Source: Bradyrhizobium manausense
Lineage (GTDB): Bacteria > Pseudomonadota > Alphaproteobacteria > Rhizobiales > Xanthobacteraceae
Direction of reading: 5' to 3'
Assembly (NCBI RefSeq): GCF_018130615.1
Contig: NZ_JAFCKB010000012.1
Span: forward strand, 124,001-188,000
Length of the DNA: 64,000 nucleotides
Shown here: positions 50,768 to 59,955 of the stretch, one piece after another
Numbering within the stretch: position 1 is the first letter of the stretch
Layout of the letters: the number at the start of each line of letters is the position of its first letter
Notes under the pieces: model-generated
What the model was told of the DNA's origin: nothing
Databases searched by the model: none
Seen by the model: only the letters and a program-made list of their open reading frames with translations
Program-made: the position numbers and the translations under genes

Positions 50768-51760
50768 TCAAACGCCCTCGCGTCGCCGCTGGAGCGAACT
50801 CGCCACAAGAGTTGAAAGGATGAGCACCGTGCCGATGACCACGATCGTCGCGTCGCCCTTGACACCGGTCAGGGCCAGCCCGTTTTTCAGGAGTTGGATC
50901 ATCGCGAGGCCGACCACCGTGCCCCAGATCGTGCCGACGCCCCCGAATATGCTGGTGCCGCCGAGCACCACCGCCGCGATCACGTCGAGCTCGTAGCCGA
51001 TCCCCATGTCCGAACGGGTGGTGGTCACGCGCGAGACAAGAACACAGGCCGAGAGGCCGGCCATAAGCCCCGACAGCGTGTAGATGATCAGCTTGACCCG
51101 ATCGACCGGCAAACCGGAAAAGCGCGCGGCGGTCTCGTTGTTGCCGATCGCATAGAGTGTTCGGCCGAAAGTGGTGCGGTCTAGAACGATTGCCGTGACC
51201 ACGATCGCGATCAGCAAGAGCCAGAGCTGCGCCGGTACGCCGAAGAGGTTTTCCTGCCCGATGAAGTAGAACCATTCCGGATAGCCGCGCACCGAACGCG
51301 CTTGGCTGATCCCTTCGGCGAGCCCACGATAGAGCGCGAGCGTCGCGATCGTCATGATCAGCGGTGGGACTTTCACCCTGGTGATGACGATCCCATTGAG
51401 GAATCCCGCAGCTGCACCCACGAGCAGCGAGAAGCAGATGGCCAGCGGCAAGGGAAGGCCGAATACCTTCCAGGAATAGCCGAGCAGGATCGCGCAAAGC
51501 CCGACGATCGAGCCCACCGAGAGATCGATACCGCCGGTGATGATGATGAAGGTCATCGGCAGTGCGATCAGCCCGACCTCGGTCGTCAGCCTGCCTTGAT
51601 TGAGCAGATTGTCGAGCGTGAGGAAGCGGCTGTTCAAGCCTCCGAGCACGATCAATGCAATGAGCAGGATCACCGCAAGCATGGTCTCGTGGCGCAGCAG
51701 CCACCAGGGCACGAGACGTTTGGCGGTGTGGGGAAGAGGGATTTCGCTCATTGCGCTCAT
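50768..51760 (-). CDS. rhaQ: Rhamnose ABC transporter permease
   Basis: 330 residues with about ten hydrophobic segments (BPD_transp_2, CUT2). Conserved motifs are FIIITGGIDLSVGSIVGLCA, YAIGNNETAARFSGLPVDRV and AAVVLGGTSIFGGVGTIWGT. It overlaps the upstream permease gene by four bases, so both are made together and form a heterodimeric channel. The P/Q naming follows gene order only. Confidence 0.88.
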   Translation of the reverse strand: MSAMSEIPLPHTAKRLVPWWLLRHETMLAVILLIALIVLGGLNSRFLTLDNLLNQGRLTTEVGLIALPMTFIIITGGIDLSVGSIVGLCAILLGYSWKVFGLPLPLAICFSLLVGAAAGFLNGIVITRVKVPPLIMTIATLALYRGLAEGISQARSVRGYPEWFYFIGQENLFGVPAQLWLLLIAIVVTAIVLDRTTFGRTLYAIGNNETAARFSGLPVDRVKLIIYTLSGLMAGLSACVLVSRVTTTRSDMGIGYELDVIAAVVLGGTSIFGGVGTIWGTVVGLAMIQLLKNGLALTGVKGDATIVVIGTVLILSTLVASSLQRRREGV

Positions 51761-52743
51761 GCTCCGGCCATACGCCGGCGCCGCAGAATGTCGGCGATCA
51801 CGGTCACGAGGATGAGCACGCCCTGGACCGCGCGAATCCAGTAGGGCGAGATGTCAATGAAGACCAGCGCGCTGGCGATCTCGGCGATCAGAACGGCGGC
51901 GAGCGTCGAGCCGACCACCGTACCGGCGCCGCCGAGGATGCTGACGCCGCCGACGACCGACGCGGTGATGATCGTCAGCTCGAGATTCGGCGGCACGGTC
52001 GACTGGATGACGCGCAGCTGCGTCGCATAGAGCAGGGCGGCCGCCCCCGCGAACAAGCCATGCAGCGCAAAGACCATCACGATCGTGCGCGGCTGCGAGA
52101 TCCCGCAGAGCCGCGCCGCTTCGGCGTTGCCGCCGACGGCGTAGATCGCACGGCCCGAGGCCGAATAGCGCATCCACAGCGCCGCCAGGATCGTCACCAG
52201 GATCATGAGAAAAACCGGAAACGGCAGCTCGCCGAAGAGCTCGATATCCGCGAGGTGGAAACTGTCGGGCAGGTCGGTGATCCATTTGCCCCCCGTGACG
52301 CTGATCAAGCCGCCTTTGAGGATCGACAGCATGCCGAGCGTCACCACGATCGCCGGAATGCGCAGATAGGCAATGATCGCGCCTTGCAACGCCATCACGG
52401 CGATGCCGGCAACGAGCGCTGCCAGCCAGGCGACCACGATCGGCGCGCCGTTCACGGCCAGCGTACCGCTGATCGTCGCCAGAACGCCGATCAGCGCGCC
52501 GACGGAAATATCGATGTTGCCGGAGATGATCACCATCGACATGCCGACTGCGGCGACCGCGATATAGGCATTGCCGAGCAGCACGTCGGAAAGGTTGCGT
52601 GCCGCCAGAAAGCGCGGATTGTAAAGGCCGACCGCGATGGCGAGCCCGATCACGGCGATCGCGAGCAAAGCCTCTTGCGAGGCAAGCGCCTTCAGCCACC
52701 GCCGCGGACTAACTTCGGCACTGGCCAAGGTCACCGCCGTCAT
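51757..52743 (-). CDS. rhaP: Rhamnose ABC transporter permease
   Basis: 328 residues, CUT2 permease: MSMVIISGNIDISVGALIGV, YAVGGNAEAARLCGISQPRT and SVVGGVSILGGAGTVVGSTL. Starts inside the end of the rhaT gene (four-base overlap at 52740-52743). Together with the 50768 permease it forms the membrane channel for rhamnose. Confidence 0.88.
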   Translation of the reverse strand: MTAVTLASAEVSPRRWLKALASQEALLAIAVIGLAIAVGLYNPRFLAARNLSDVLLGNAYIAVAAVGMSMVIISGNIDISVGALIGVLATISGTLAVNGAPIVVAWLAALVAGIAVMALQGAIIAYLRIPAIVVTLGMLSILKGGLISVTGGKWITDLPDSFHLADIELFGELPFPVFLMILVTILAALWMRYSASGRAIYAVGGNAEAARLCGISQPRTIVMVFALHGLFAGAAALLYATQLRVIQSTVPPNLELTIITASVVGGVSILGGAGTVVGSTLAAVLIAEIASALVFIDISPYWIRAVQGVLILVTVIADILRRRRMAGA

Positions 52744-54287
52744 GCCGCTTTCTCCGCGTTTTCATGACTGCCCATCATCGCTGCGCCGATTGACTGCTGG
52801 GTTGCTTCTTCGCGTGAGAATTCGGCAACGATACGGCCTTCGCGCATCACGAGCACGCGGTCGCTCATGCCGAGCACCTCCGGCAACTCGCTTGAAATCA
52901 TCAGGATGGCAAGCCCCTGGGCCGCAAGCTCGCCCATCAGCCGATGGATCTCCGCCTTGGCGCCGACGTCGATGCCGCGCGTCGGCTCGTCGAGGATCAA
53001 CAGCTTCGGCTCGTTGGCCAGCCATTTGCCGAGCACGATCTTCTGTTGATTGCCGCCGGAGAGCTTGCCCACGATCTGCTCGAGCGAACTCGTCTTGACC
53101 GCAAAGCGCTTGATGCCGTCGCCGGCCAGCTTGCGCTCGGCGCCGCGATCGATGAAGCCGCCGAATGCGACCTTGCCGAGCGCGGCGAGGCTGAAGTTCT
53201 CGCGCACCGTCATCGGCCGCACCAAGCCCTGGGTGCCGCGATCCTCGGGAACATAAGCGATGCCCAAAGACCGCGCCTGGGCCGGCGAGCGAATGTTGAC
53301 TTGTTGTCCGGAGATCCGGATTTCGCCGTTATCGGCCGGGGTGACGCCGAAAATAGTTTGCGCGAGCTCGCTGCGACCGGAGCCGACGAGGCCGGAAAGG
53401 CCGACGATCTCGCCGGCGCGCACCGTGAACGAGACGTTTTTCGTCAGGGGCCGACGTTCAAGGTCCTTCACTTCCAGCACCGGCTGACCGATCGGAACCG
53501 TCATCTTCGGGAACAGGCTTTCGATCCTGCGGCCGACCATCAATTGCACGAGCTCGGCCGCGTCCGTGTCGATGACCCGCTTGGTCGCGACATGCGTGCC
53601 ATCGCGCAGCACTGTGACACGATCGGCGATCGCGAAGATCTCGTCGAGCCGATGGCTGATATAGATCACGGCGACGCCGCGGGCTTTCAGCCTGCGGACG
53701 ATGTCAAACAGCCGCGTCACGTCGTACTCGGTCAGGGCCGCGGTCGGCTCGTCCATGATGAGAATGCGCGCATCCTGCGACAGCGCGCGCAGGATTTCAA
53801 CGCGCTGGCGATTGCCGACGCTGAGGGAGCCGACGACCCGGTCGGCTTGCAGATCATGGATTTCGAGCGAAGCGAGTAGCGCATTCGTCTTCTCGTGCAT
53901 GGCCCGCCAATCGATCCGGCCGAGGCCAGCGCGGGGCGCATGCCCCATGAAGATGTTCTCTGCGACCGTGAGCTCCGGAAACAGCAGCAGCTCTTGATAG
54001 ATCGTGGCGATGCCGGCGCGCCTGGCATCGTCCGGTCGCGCGAGATCGACCTGCTTGCCGTTCACGAGCACCTCGCCCCGATCGGGCGGGAACACGCCGG
54101 AAACGATCTTGATCAGCGTCGACTTGCCAGCCCCGTTCTCGCCGAGCAAGGCGTGAACTTCGCCCCTGGCGGCATCGAACGAGACGCCGGACAACGCCCG
54201 CACGCCCGGAAAAGACTTCTCGATCGCGCGCACCGCCAGAAGCGGTACCGCGGGAGCGTCACCGTGCGGGTCGGTTGTCATGGTCAC
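52740..54287 (-). CDS. rhaT: Rhamnose ABC transporter ATPase, two fused domains
   Basis: 515 residues with two ATPase halves. First half: [44 protein letters not shown]. Second half: [20 protein letters not shown] (degenerate Walker A), [37 protein letters not shown]. This is the normal CUT2 sugar ATPase, in contrast with the single-domain ATPase of the ribitol operon. It overlaps rhaR and rhaP by four bases each, so the leftward message is tightly coupled. Confidence 0.92.
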   Translation of the reverse strand: MTMTTDPHGDAPAVPLLAVRAIEKSFPGVRALSGVSFDAARGEVHALLGENGAGKSTLIKIVSGVFPPDRGEVLVNGKQVDLARPDDARRAGIATIYQELLLFPELTVAENIFMGHAPRAGLGRIDWRAMHEKTNALLASLEIHDLQADRVVGSLSVGNRQRVEILRALSQDARILIMDEPTAALTEYDVTRLFDIVRRLKARGVAVIYISHRLDEIFAIADRVTVLRDGTHVATKRVIDTDAAELVQLMVGRRIESLFPKMTVPIGQPVLEVKDLERRPLTKNVSFTVRAGEIVGLSGLVGSGRSELAQTIFGVTPADNGEIRISGQQVNIRSPAQARSLGIAYVPEDRGTQGLVRPMTVRENFSLAALGKVAFGGFIDRGAERKLAGDGIKRFAVKTSSLEQIVGKLSGGNQQKIVLGKWLANEPKLLILDEPTRGIDVGAKAEIHRLMGELAAQGLAILMISSELPEVLGMSDRVLVMREGRIVAEFSREEATQQSIGAAMMGSHENAEKAA

Positions 54288-55096
54288 GCCGCCGCAGTGG
54301 TTTGAGCGCCTGGATCTACGACAACGACGCGGACACCATGCTCGCGCAGCATGTCGAGTGCGTCGTTCGGCGCATCGGAATCGGTGATCAGCGTATCGAT
54401 GCGCGAGAGCGGGCAGACGACCAGACTGCCGCGCGAGACGAATTTCGAGGAATCGGCGAGCACGATCAGCTTGTCGGCACGTTTCAGCAGTTTTGATTCG
54501 GCGCGGGCGAGCAGGGGGTCGCCCTCGATCACGCCGAGCGGTCCGATCGAGATCGCACTCATGAACATCCGCGTCGCCGAATAGTGCTGAATCGCATCCT
54601 CTTCAAAGGGGGAGACGATCATGCCCTGCTCACGATAGACCTCGCCACCCGGCAAGGCGACGCGGCATTTCGACGTGTGGATCAGCCCGTCGGCGAGCAG
54701 ATAGGAATTGGTCAACACCTTCAGGCGGCGCTCGCGCAGATACTCGCCCATCTGATAGGTGGTCGTGCCGCCATTGATGATGATCGTCTCGCCATCGGCG
54801 CAGAGGGCGACTGCCGCTTTCGCGATGGCGCGCTTGGCGTCGATATTGAGCGTCTGGCTGACGTCGAAGGAGCGGGTGGCAAGCGAAAGGATGTCGCCCG
54901 GTGCGTTGGTGGTTTCCGGCAGGGCTTCGAGTCCGCCGTGCACCCTGATCGCGACACCTTGCTCGGCGAGCCTGGCGAAATCGCGCCGTATCGAGGCTTC
55001 GGAGACGCCGGTCGCACGACAGGCGTCCGCGATGCGTACCAGCGACCGCTCGCGCAAGAGTGTCTTGATGACCTGCCAGCGTTCCCGCTCGTGCAC
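54284..55096 (-). CDS. rhaR: DeoR-family regulator of rhamnose genes
   Basis: 270 residues from the GTG at 55094-55096, which follows GGGAGGACGGC; the longer frame to 55171 lacks such a site. N-terminal helix-turn-helix (ACRATGVSEASIRRDFARLA) followed by the DeoR sugar-phosphate sensor domain (ADGETIIINGGTTTYQMGEY, LVCPLSRIDTLITDSDAPND). In rhizobia RhaR represses the rha genes. It heads the leftward transport operon and diverges from rhaD across a repeat-rich region. Confidence 0.9.
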   Translation of the reverse strand: MHERERWQVIKTLLRERSLVRIADACRATGVSEASIRRDFARLAEQGVAIRVHGGLEALPETTNAPGDILSLATRSFDVSQTLNIDAKRAIAKAAVALCADGETIIINGGTTTYQMGEYLRERRLKVLTNSYLLADGLIHTSKCRVALPGGEVYREQGMIVSPFEEDAIQHYSATRMFMSAISIGPLGVIEGDPLLARAESKLLKRADKLIVLADSSKFVSRGSLVVCPLSRIDTLITDSDAPNDALDMLREHGVRVVVVDPGAQTTAAA

Positions 55097-55165
55097 GCCG
55101 TCCTCCCTTTTGCCCGTAAATAGGTCACGCTCTCGAACCGTGGTCAACTGTAAACCGTCAAATTC

Positions 55166-55233
55166 GCTCAATATCGCGCTGCATCAATCATATCGCGTCG
55201 CAGTGTTGATCGTCAGTGATTGACCTTGATTGA
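55166..55233. promoter_or_regulatory. Candidate RhaR operators between rhaR and rhaD
   Basis: TGATTGA occurs at 55217-55223 and 55227-55233, one helical turn apart, and inverted as TCAATCA at 55184-55190. ATATCGCG-N2-GCA also occurs twice (starting near 55170 and 55190). Clustered direct and inverted repeats suit a DeoR repressor controlling both directions. Which repeat RhaR reads is not known. Confidence 0.5.
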
Positions 55234-55282
55234 ATCTGTGGCCTAATCTGCCCGGAGATCAAGCACACAGGGAGAACGCCTA

Positions 55283-57379
55283 ATGAGCGAGGTCGCGGCC
55301 ACGCCCCTGCCAAATCTATGGGACGACGCGTTCGCTGCCGGGCTCGATGAAGCAGGCCAGTTGCTGTATCGCTCGAACCTGCTCGGAGCCGATCTACGCA
55401 TCACCAATTTCGGCGGCGGCAACACCTCGGCCAAGATCGAGATGAAGGATCCGCTGACGCGCGAGAACGTGCGCGTGCTCTGGGTCAAAGGCTCTGGCGG
55501 TGACATTGGCTCGATGAAGCGCGACGGCTTTTCGACGCTGTACCTCGACAGGCTCGAGAGCCTGAAAGGGCTCTATCGCGGCCTCGCTCACGAGGATGAG
55601 ATGGTCGCCTTGTTCAATCACTGTACCTTCGATCTCAATCCGCGCGCGACGTCGATTGATACGCCTTTGCATGCCTTCGTACCGCACCAGCACGTCGATC
55701 ACGTCCATGCCGATGCGGTCATCGCCATTGCCGCCTCAGAAGACGCTGAGCGTCTGACCCGAGAGGTATTTGGCGGTAAGCTCGGATTCCTGCCGTGGCA
55801 GCGGCCCGGCTTCGATCTCGGCCTGAAGCTCGGCGAGATGGCCGCGCGCCATCCTGACTATGTCGGCGTGGTCCTCGGCGGCCATGGGCTCTTCACCTGG
55901 GCCGAGACGTCGAAAGCCTGTTACGAGATGACTTTGCGCGTGATTCAGCAGGCGGCCGATTGGCTTGCCGCGCATGAACAGAATCCGGCCTTCGGCGGCG
56001 CCAAGGTCCAGACGGCCTTGCCGGAAAAGCGCCGTGCGATCGCGGCCCGGCTGATGCCGCTGATCCGCGGCAAGATCTCTGCGGATGAGCGCAAGATCGG
56101 CCATTTCACCGATGCCCCGGAGGTGCTGGAGTTCGTCAACTCCCAGGCGCTGACGAAGCTGGCGCCGCTTGGCACCTCCTGTCCGGATCACTTTCTTCGC
56201 ACCAAGATCCGGCCGCTGCTGCTGCCCTACGATCCCGCGCGCGACAATCTCGATGAGGTGATCGTCGGCCTCGATGACGTGCTCGCCGCTTACCGGCGCG
56301 ATTACGCCGCCTATTACGAGCGCTGCAAGCATCCGAATTCGCCGGCCATGCGCGATCCCAACGCGGTCGTGTATCTCGCACCGGGAATCGGCATGTTCAC
56401 GTTTGCCAAGGACAAGGCGACGGCCCGCGTCGCGGCCGAGTTCTACGTCAACGCGATCAACGTCATGCGGGGCGCCTCGGGCGTCAGCGCCTATGTCGGC
56501 CTTGCCGAGGAGGAAGCTTTCAATATCGAATATTGGCTGCTGGAAGAGGCCAAGCTCCAGCGCATGCCCAAGCCGAAATCGCTCGCCGGTCGGATCGCCT
56601 ATGTGACCGGCGGCGCAGGCGGCATTGGCGGGGCGACCGCGCAGCGGCTGCTCGGTGAAGGCGCTTGCCTCGTCATTGCGGATATCGACGAGAAGGCATT
56701 GAACGAGGGCGTCGCGGCGATCGCCAAACGCCATGGCCGTGACGCGGCCATCGGTGTCAAGCTTGATGTGACCGACGAGGCGGCGGTGATCGCCTCGTTT
56801 GAAGAAGCCGCGCGCGCGTTCGGCGGCATAGATATCGTCGTCTCGAATGCCGGGATTGCCTCGGCTTCGCCTGTCGAGGACACGAGTCTCGGACTGTGGC
56901 AAAAGAATATGGACATTCTCGCCACCGGCTATTTCCTCGTCTCGCGCGAGGCATTTCGGCTGATGCAACGCCAGAACATCGGCGGCGCCATCATCTTCGT
57001 TGCTTCGAAGAACGGCCTCGCTGCTTCGGCTGGCGCTTCGGCCTATTGCGCCGCCAAGGCGTCGGAAATCCATCTGGCTCGCTGCCTGGCGCTGGAAGGA
57101 GCAGTGCATGGCATCCGCGTCAACACGGTCAATCCGGACGCGGTGTTGCGCGGCTCCAAGATCTGGGAGGGCGAGTGGCGCCAGCAGCGTGCGGCGTCCA
57201 ATAAGGTCGCGGAGGACCAGCTCGAGGAAGTCTACCGCCAGCGTTCGATGCTCAAGCTGTCGGTATTCCCGGAGGATATCGCCGAGGGTGTCTACTTCTT
57301 CGCGTCCGACCTTTCGGCCAAGTCGACCGGCAACATCCTCAACGTCGATGCCGGCAACGCCCAGGCTTTCACACGATGA
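55283..57379 (+). CDS. rhaD: Bifunctional rhamnulose-1-phosphate aldolase / short-chain dehydrogenase
   Basis: 698 residues. Residues 1-420 are a class II aldolase domain with NFGGGNTSAK, zinc ligands in HQHVDHVHADAVIAI and GVVLGGHGLFTW. Residues 435-698 are an SDR with VTGGAGGIGGATAQRLLGEG, SNAGIASASPVED and a Tyr-x3-Lys in AYCAAKASEIHLARC. The aldolase splits rhamnulose 1-phosphate into DHAP and L-lactaldehyde, and the dehydrogenase oxidises or reduces the lactaldehyde. The fusion is usual in rhizobia. Start preceded by CACAGGGAGAACGCCTA. Confidence 0.92.
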   Translation: MSEVAATPLPNLWDDAFAAGLDEAGQLLYRSNLLGADLRITNFGGGNTSAKIEMKDPLTRENVRVLWVKGSGGDIGSMKRDGFSTLYLDRLESLKGLYRGLAHEDEMVALFNHCTFDLNPRATSIDTPLHAFVPHQHVDHVHADAVIAIAASEDAERLTREVFGGKLGFLPWQRPGFDLGLKLGEMAARHPDYVGVVLGGHGLFTWAETSKACYEMTLRVIQQAADWLAAHEQNPAFGGAKVQTALPEKRRAIAARLMPLIRGKISADERKIGHFTDAPEVLEFVNSQALTKLAPLGTSCPDHFLRTKIRPLLLPYDPARDNLDEVIVGLDDVLAAYRRDYAAYYERCKHPNSPAMRDPNAVVYLAPGIGMFTFAKDKATARVAAEFYVNAINVMRGASGVSAYVGLAEEEAFNIEYWLLEEAKLQRMPKPKSLAGRIAYVTGGAGGIGGATAQRLLGEGACLVIADIDEKALNEGVAAIAKRHGRDAAIGVKLDVTDEAAVIASFEEAARAFGGIDIVVSNAGIASASPVEDTSLGLWQKNMDILATGYFLVSREAFRLMQRQNIGGAIIFVASKNGLAASAGASAYCAAKASEIHLARCLALEGAVHGIRVNTVNPDAVLRGSKIWEGEWRQQRAASNKVAEDQLEEVYRQRSMLKLSVFPEDIAEGVYFFASDLSAKSTGNILNVDAGNAQAFTR

Positions 57380-58674
57380 GCACGCCGTTTTCGATTAGCG
57401 CGGATTTCGTCGCCGAGCAGAACGCGCGGCTCGAAGGCGCGACCACTGAAGACTTCGACGCCCTGAAGCGCGCGCTGACGCGACACGGGATCGACGCAGA
57501 GGTCCTGGTGCAGAAGGTGATGGCCTTCGGTGTTGCCATTCCGACCTGGGGAGTCGGCACGGGAGGCACGCGATTTGCCCGCTTTCCGGGGCCGGGTGAG
57601 CCGCGCAATGTCTTCGAAAAGATCGATGATTGCGCCGTGATTCAACAATTGGCGCGGGCAACCCCGACGGTCTCGCCGCACATCCCGTGGGACAAGGTCG
57701 ACGACTATGGCGCCTTGCGCGAACAGGCCGCGACGCACGGCCTTGCCTTCGATGCGGTCAACTCCAACACGTTCCAGGATCAGCCGGGGCAGGAGCTTTC
57801 GTACAAGTTCGGCTCGCTGTCACATACCGATGCGCGTGTGCGCGTGCAAGCCATCGCCCATAACGTCGAATGTATCGAGATCGGCCGCAAGCTCGGCTCG
57901 AAGGCACTGACCGTCTGGATCGCCGACGGCTCGAATTTCGCCGGCCAATCGAATCTGACCAAAGCGCTCGACCGCTATGTCGACGCGATGCGCGAGATCG
58001 TCGCGGCGCTGCCCGCCGACTGGCGGGTGTTCCTCGAGCACAAGCTTTATGAGCCGGCGTTCTACTCGACCGTGATCTCGGATTGGGGGACGAGCTTTGC
58101 TGTCGCGCAGGAGCTCGGGCCCAAGGCCTATTGCCTCGTCGATCTCGGCCATCATGCGCCGAACGTGAATATCGAGCAGATCGTTGCCCGGCTCGTCCGC
58201 TTCAACAAGCTCGCGGGTTTCCATTTCAACGATTCAAAATATGGCGACGACGATCTCGACAGCGGCTCGGTCGATCCGTTCCGGCTGTTTCTCGTCTTCA
58301 ACGAGCTGATCGACGCCGAGCGTCGCAGGGCGGAAGGCTTCGCGCCCGCCTACATGATCGACCAGTCGCACAATGTGACCGATCCGATCGAGAGTCTGAT
58401 GCAATCGGCGATCGAGTTGCAGCGCGCCTATGCGCAGGCGCTCATCGTCGATCGCGCAGCGCTTGAAGCGGCGCAAGAGGCCAATGACGCGCTCGGTGCG
58501 CATCTCGAATTGAAACGTGCCTTCACCACCGACGTCTCGCCGCTCCTCGCCGTCGCCCGCATGCGGGCCGGCGGGGCGATCGCGCCAATTGCGGCCTATC
58601 GCGCGTCCGGCTATCGGGGACGAAAGGCGATGGAACGTCCCGCCGCCGGCGGAACTTCGGCAGGCATCGTCTAG
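57376..58674 (+). CDS. rhaI: L-Rhamnose isomerase, rhizobial type
   Basis: 432 residues, ATG overlapping the rhaD stop (ATGA at 57376-57379). A xylose-isomerase-like TIM barrel with IPTWGVGTGGTRFARFPGPG, expected metal ligands in FLEHKLYEPAFYST, CLVDLGHHAPNVN and FHFNDSKYGDDDLDSGSVDP. It converts L-rhamnose to L-rhamnulose, the first step before RhaK and RhaD. It is the last gene of the rightward pair. Confidence 0.93.
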   Translation: MSTPFSISADFVAEQNARLEGATTEDFDALKRALTRHGIDAEVLVQKVMAFGVAIPTWGVGTGGTRFARFPGPGEPRNVFEKIDDCAVIQQLARATPTVSPHIPWDKVDDYGALREQAATHGLAFDAVNSNTFQDQPGQELSYKFGSLSHTDARVRVQAIAHNVECIEIGRKLGSKALTVWIADGSNFAGQSNLTKALDRYVDAMREIVAALPADWRVFLEHKLYEPAFYSTVISDWGTSFAVAQELGPKAYCLVDLGHHAPNVNIEQIVARLVRFNKLAGFHFNDSKYGDDDLDSGSVDPFRLFLVFNELIDAERRRAEGFAPAYMIDQSHNVTDPIESLMQSAIELQRAYAQALIVDRAALEAAQEANDALGAHLELKRAFTTDVSPLLAVARMRAGGAIAPIAAYRASGYRGRKAMERPAAGGTSAGIV

Positions 58675-58707
58675 GGTAAGTGGCCCCTCGTTTTCAGGAT
58701 GGTTGCT

Positions 58708-58730
58708 GGCCGCACGAGGTGCCGGCCTTT
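58708..58730 (+). terminator. Possible terminator between convergent rhaI and dehydrogenase genes
   Basis: GGCCGCAC, loop GAG, GTGC(C)GGCC with a one-base bulge, followed by TTT at 58728-58730. Placed between two convergent genes, it could act on the rhaDI message. The T-run is short, so strength is doubtful. Confidence 0.4.
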
Positions 58731-58768
58731 GCGCTTTGAGCGTTTCAAACGAATCCGCGCCGCGCTAG

Positions 58769-59941
58769 CTAGGTGAGCCGGATCCAGGCTCCATTGGCTG
58801 CGGATGATCTCACCGCGGCGTCTATGAACTTGATCCCGGCGAGGCCGTCCTCGACCGTCGGATATATCGGCGGATCCAGTGTCGAGCGGGCCTGCGGGGC
58901 CCTGATGGCACGCGCCGCCTCGGCATAGATCGTAGCGAAACCTTCGAGATAGCCCTCGGGGTGACCGGAGGGAATGCGGGTGACGCGGCTCGCCTCGCCC
59001 AAGGCACCGGCCCCGCCGCGGGTCAGGAGCTGCTTGGGCCGGCCGTAAGGCGTAAACCAGAGCTGGTTTGGATTCTCCTGCGCCCATTCGAGACCGGCTT
59101 TGCTGCCATAGATGCGCAGCGTGAGGCCGTTTTCATTGCCGACGGCGACCTGACTCGCCCACAGCATGCCCTTGGCGCCGCCCTTCCACTTCAGGAGAAT
59201 TTGAACGTCGTCGTCGAGGCGCCGTCCCTCGACGAAGGTCGACAGCTGGGCCAGCAGTTCGTCGAGCTCGAGGCCGGTGACGAAGCAAGCGAGATTGTAG
59301 GCATGAGTTCCGATGTCGCCGATGCAGCCGCCGGCGCCGGAACGCGTGGGGTCCGTGCGCCACGCCGCCTGCTTCTGGCCGCTGGCCTCCAATCGCTCCG
59401 TCAACCAATCCTGCAGATACTCGGCCTGGACCAGACGGATCTCGCCGAGATCGCCGTTCGCGATCATGGCGCGGGCCTGCCGGATCATGGGATAGCCCGT
59501 GTAATTGTGCGTCACCACAAATACCCTGCCTGTCTTCCGGACCAGCGCGACCAGCTCCTCGGCCTCGGCGACGGTCGTCGTGAGCGGCTTGTCGCAGATG
59601 ACGTTGATCCCGGCTTCAAGGAAGGCCTTCGCGACCGGGCCATGCATGTGGTTGGGGGTTACGATCGAGACCGCTTCGATGCCGTCCGCTCGCGCAGCCT
59701 CAGCCCTCGCCATCTCCTCGAAGGAGCCATAGGCACGGTCGTCGGCGATGCCGAGCTCCTTTGCGGAGGCCTTGGCTCGAACCGGATCTGACGCGAGCGC
59801 ACCCGCGACCAGCTCGAACTGGTCGTCGATGCGAGCGGCAATGCGATGGATGGCGCCGATAAAGGCCCCCTGACCGCCGCCGACCATGCCGAGCCGGATA
59901 CGACGATGGCCGCCAGCTTCGTTGCTTGCTTCAATAGGCAT
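58769..59941 (-). CDS. Gfo/Idh/MocA-family sugar dehydrogenase
   Basis: 390 residues from the ATG at 59939-59941 (GAGAGGACCAAT upstream). NAD fold: IRLGMVGGGQGAFIGAIHRI; catalytic Lys in VICDKPLTTTVAEAEELV; substrate side HNYTGYPMIRQAR and GGCIGDIGTHAYNLACFVTG with the His. Length near 390 fits the glycoside or disaccharide 3-dehydrogenase group rather than inositol dehydrogenase (about 335). Last of a leftward five-gene set that alternates dehydrogenases and TIM-barrel proteins. Confidence 0.85.
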   Translation of the reverse strand: MPIEASNEAGGHRRIRLGMVGGGQGAFIGAIHRIAARIDDQFELVAGALASDPVRAKASAKELGIADDRAYGSFEEMARAEAARADGIEAVSIVTPNHMHGPVAKAFLEAGINVICDKPLTTTVAEAEELVALVRKTGRVFVVTHNYTGYPMIRQARAMIANGDLGEIRLVQAEYLQDWLTERLEASGQKQAAWRTDPTRSGAGGCIGDIGTHAYNLACFVTGLELDELLAQLSTFVEGRRLDDDVQILLKWKGGAKGMLWASQVAVGNENGLTLRIYGSKAGLEWAQENPNQLWFTPYGRPKQLLTRGGAGALGEASRVTRIPSGHPEGYLEGFATIYAEAARAIRAPQARSTLDPPIYPTVEDGLAGIKFIDAAVRSSAANGAWIRLT

Positions 59942-59955
59942 ATTGGTCCTCTCGC

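Noticed and set aside
51751-52767. 338-codon rightward open frame rich in Asp, Arg and His
   Set aside because: Antisense to the rhaP permease. The polar composition is the usual mirror of a membrane-protein gene.
55736-57109. 457-codon leftward open frame
   Set aside because: Antisense to rhaD across both of its recognised domains; composition is Arg/Asp/Gly-rich shadow with no motif.
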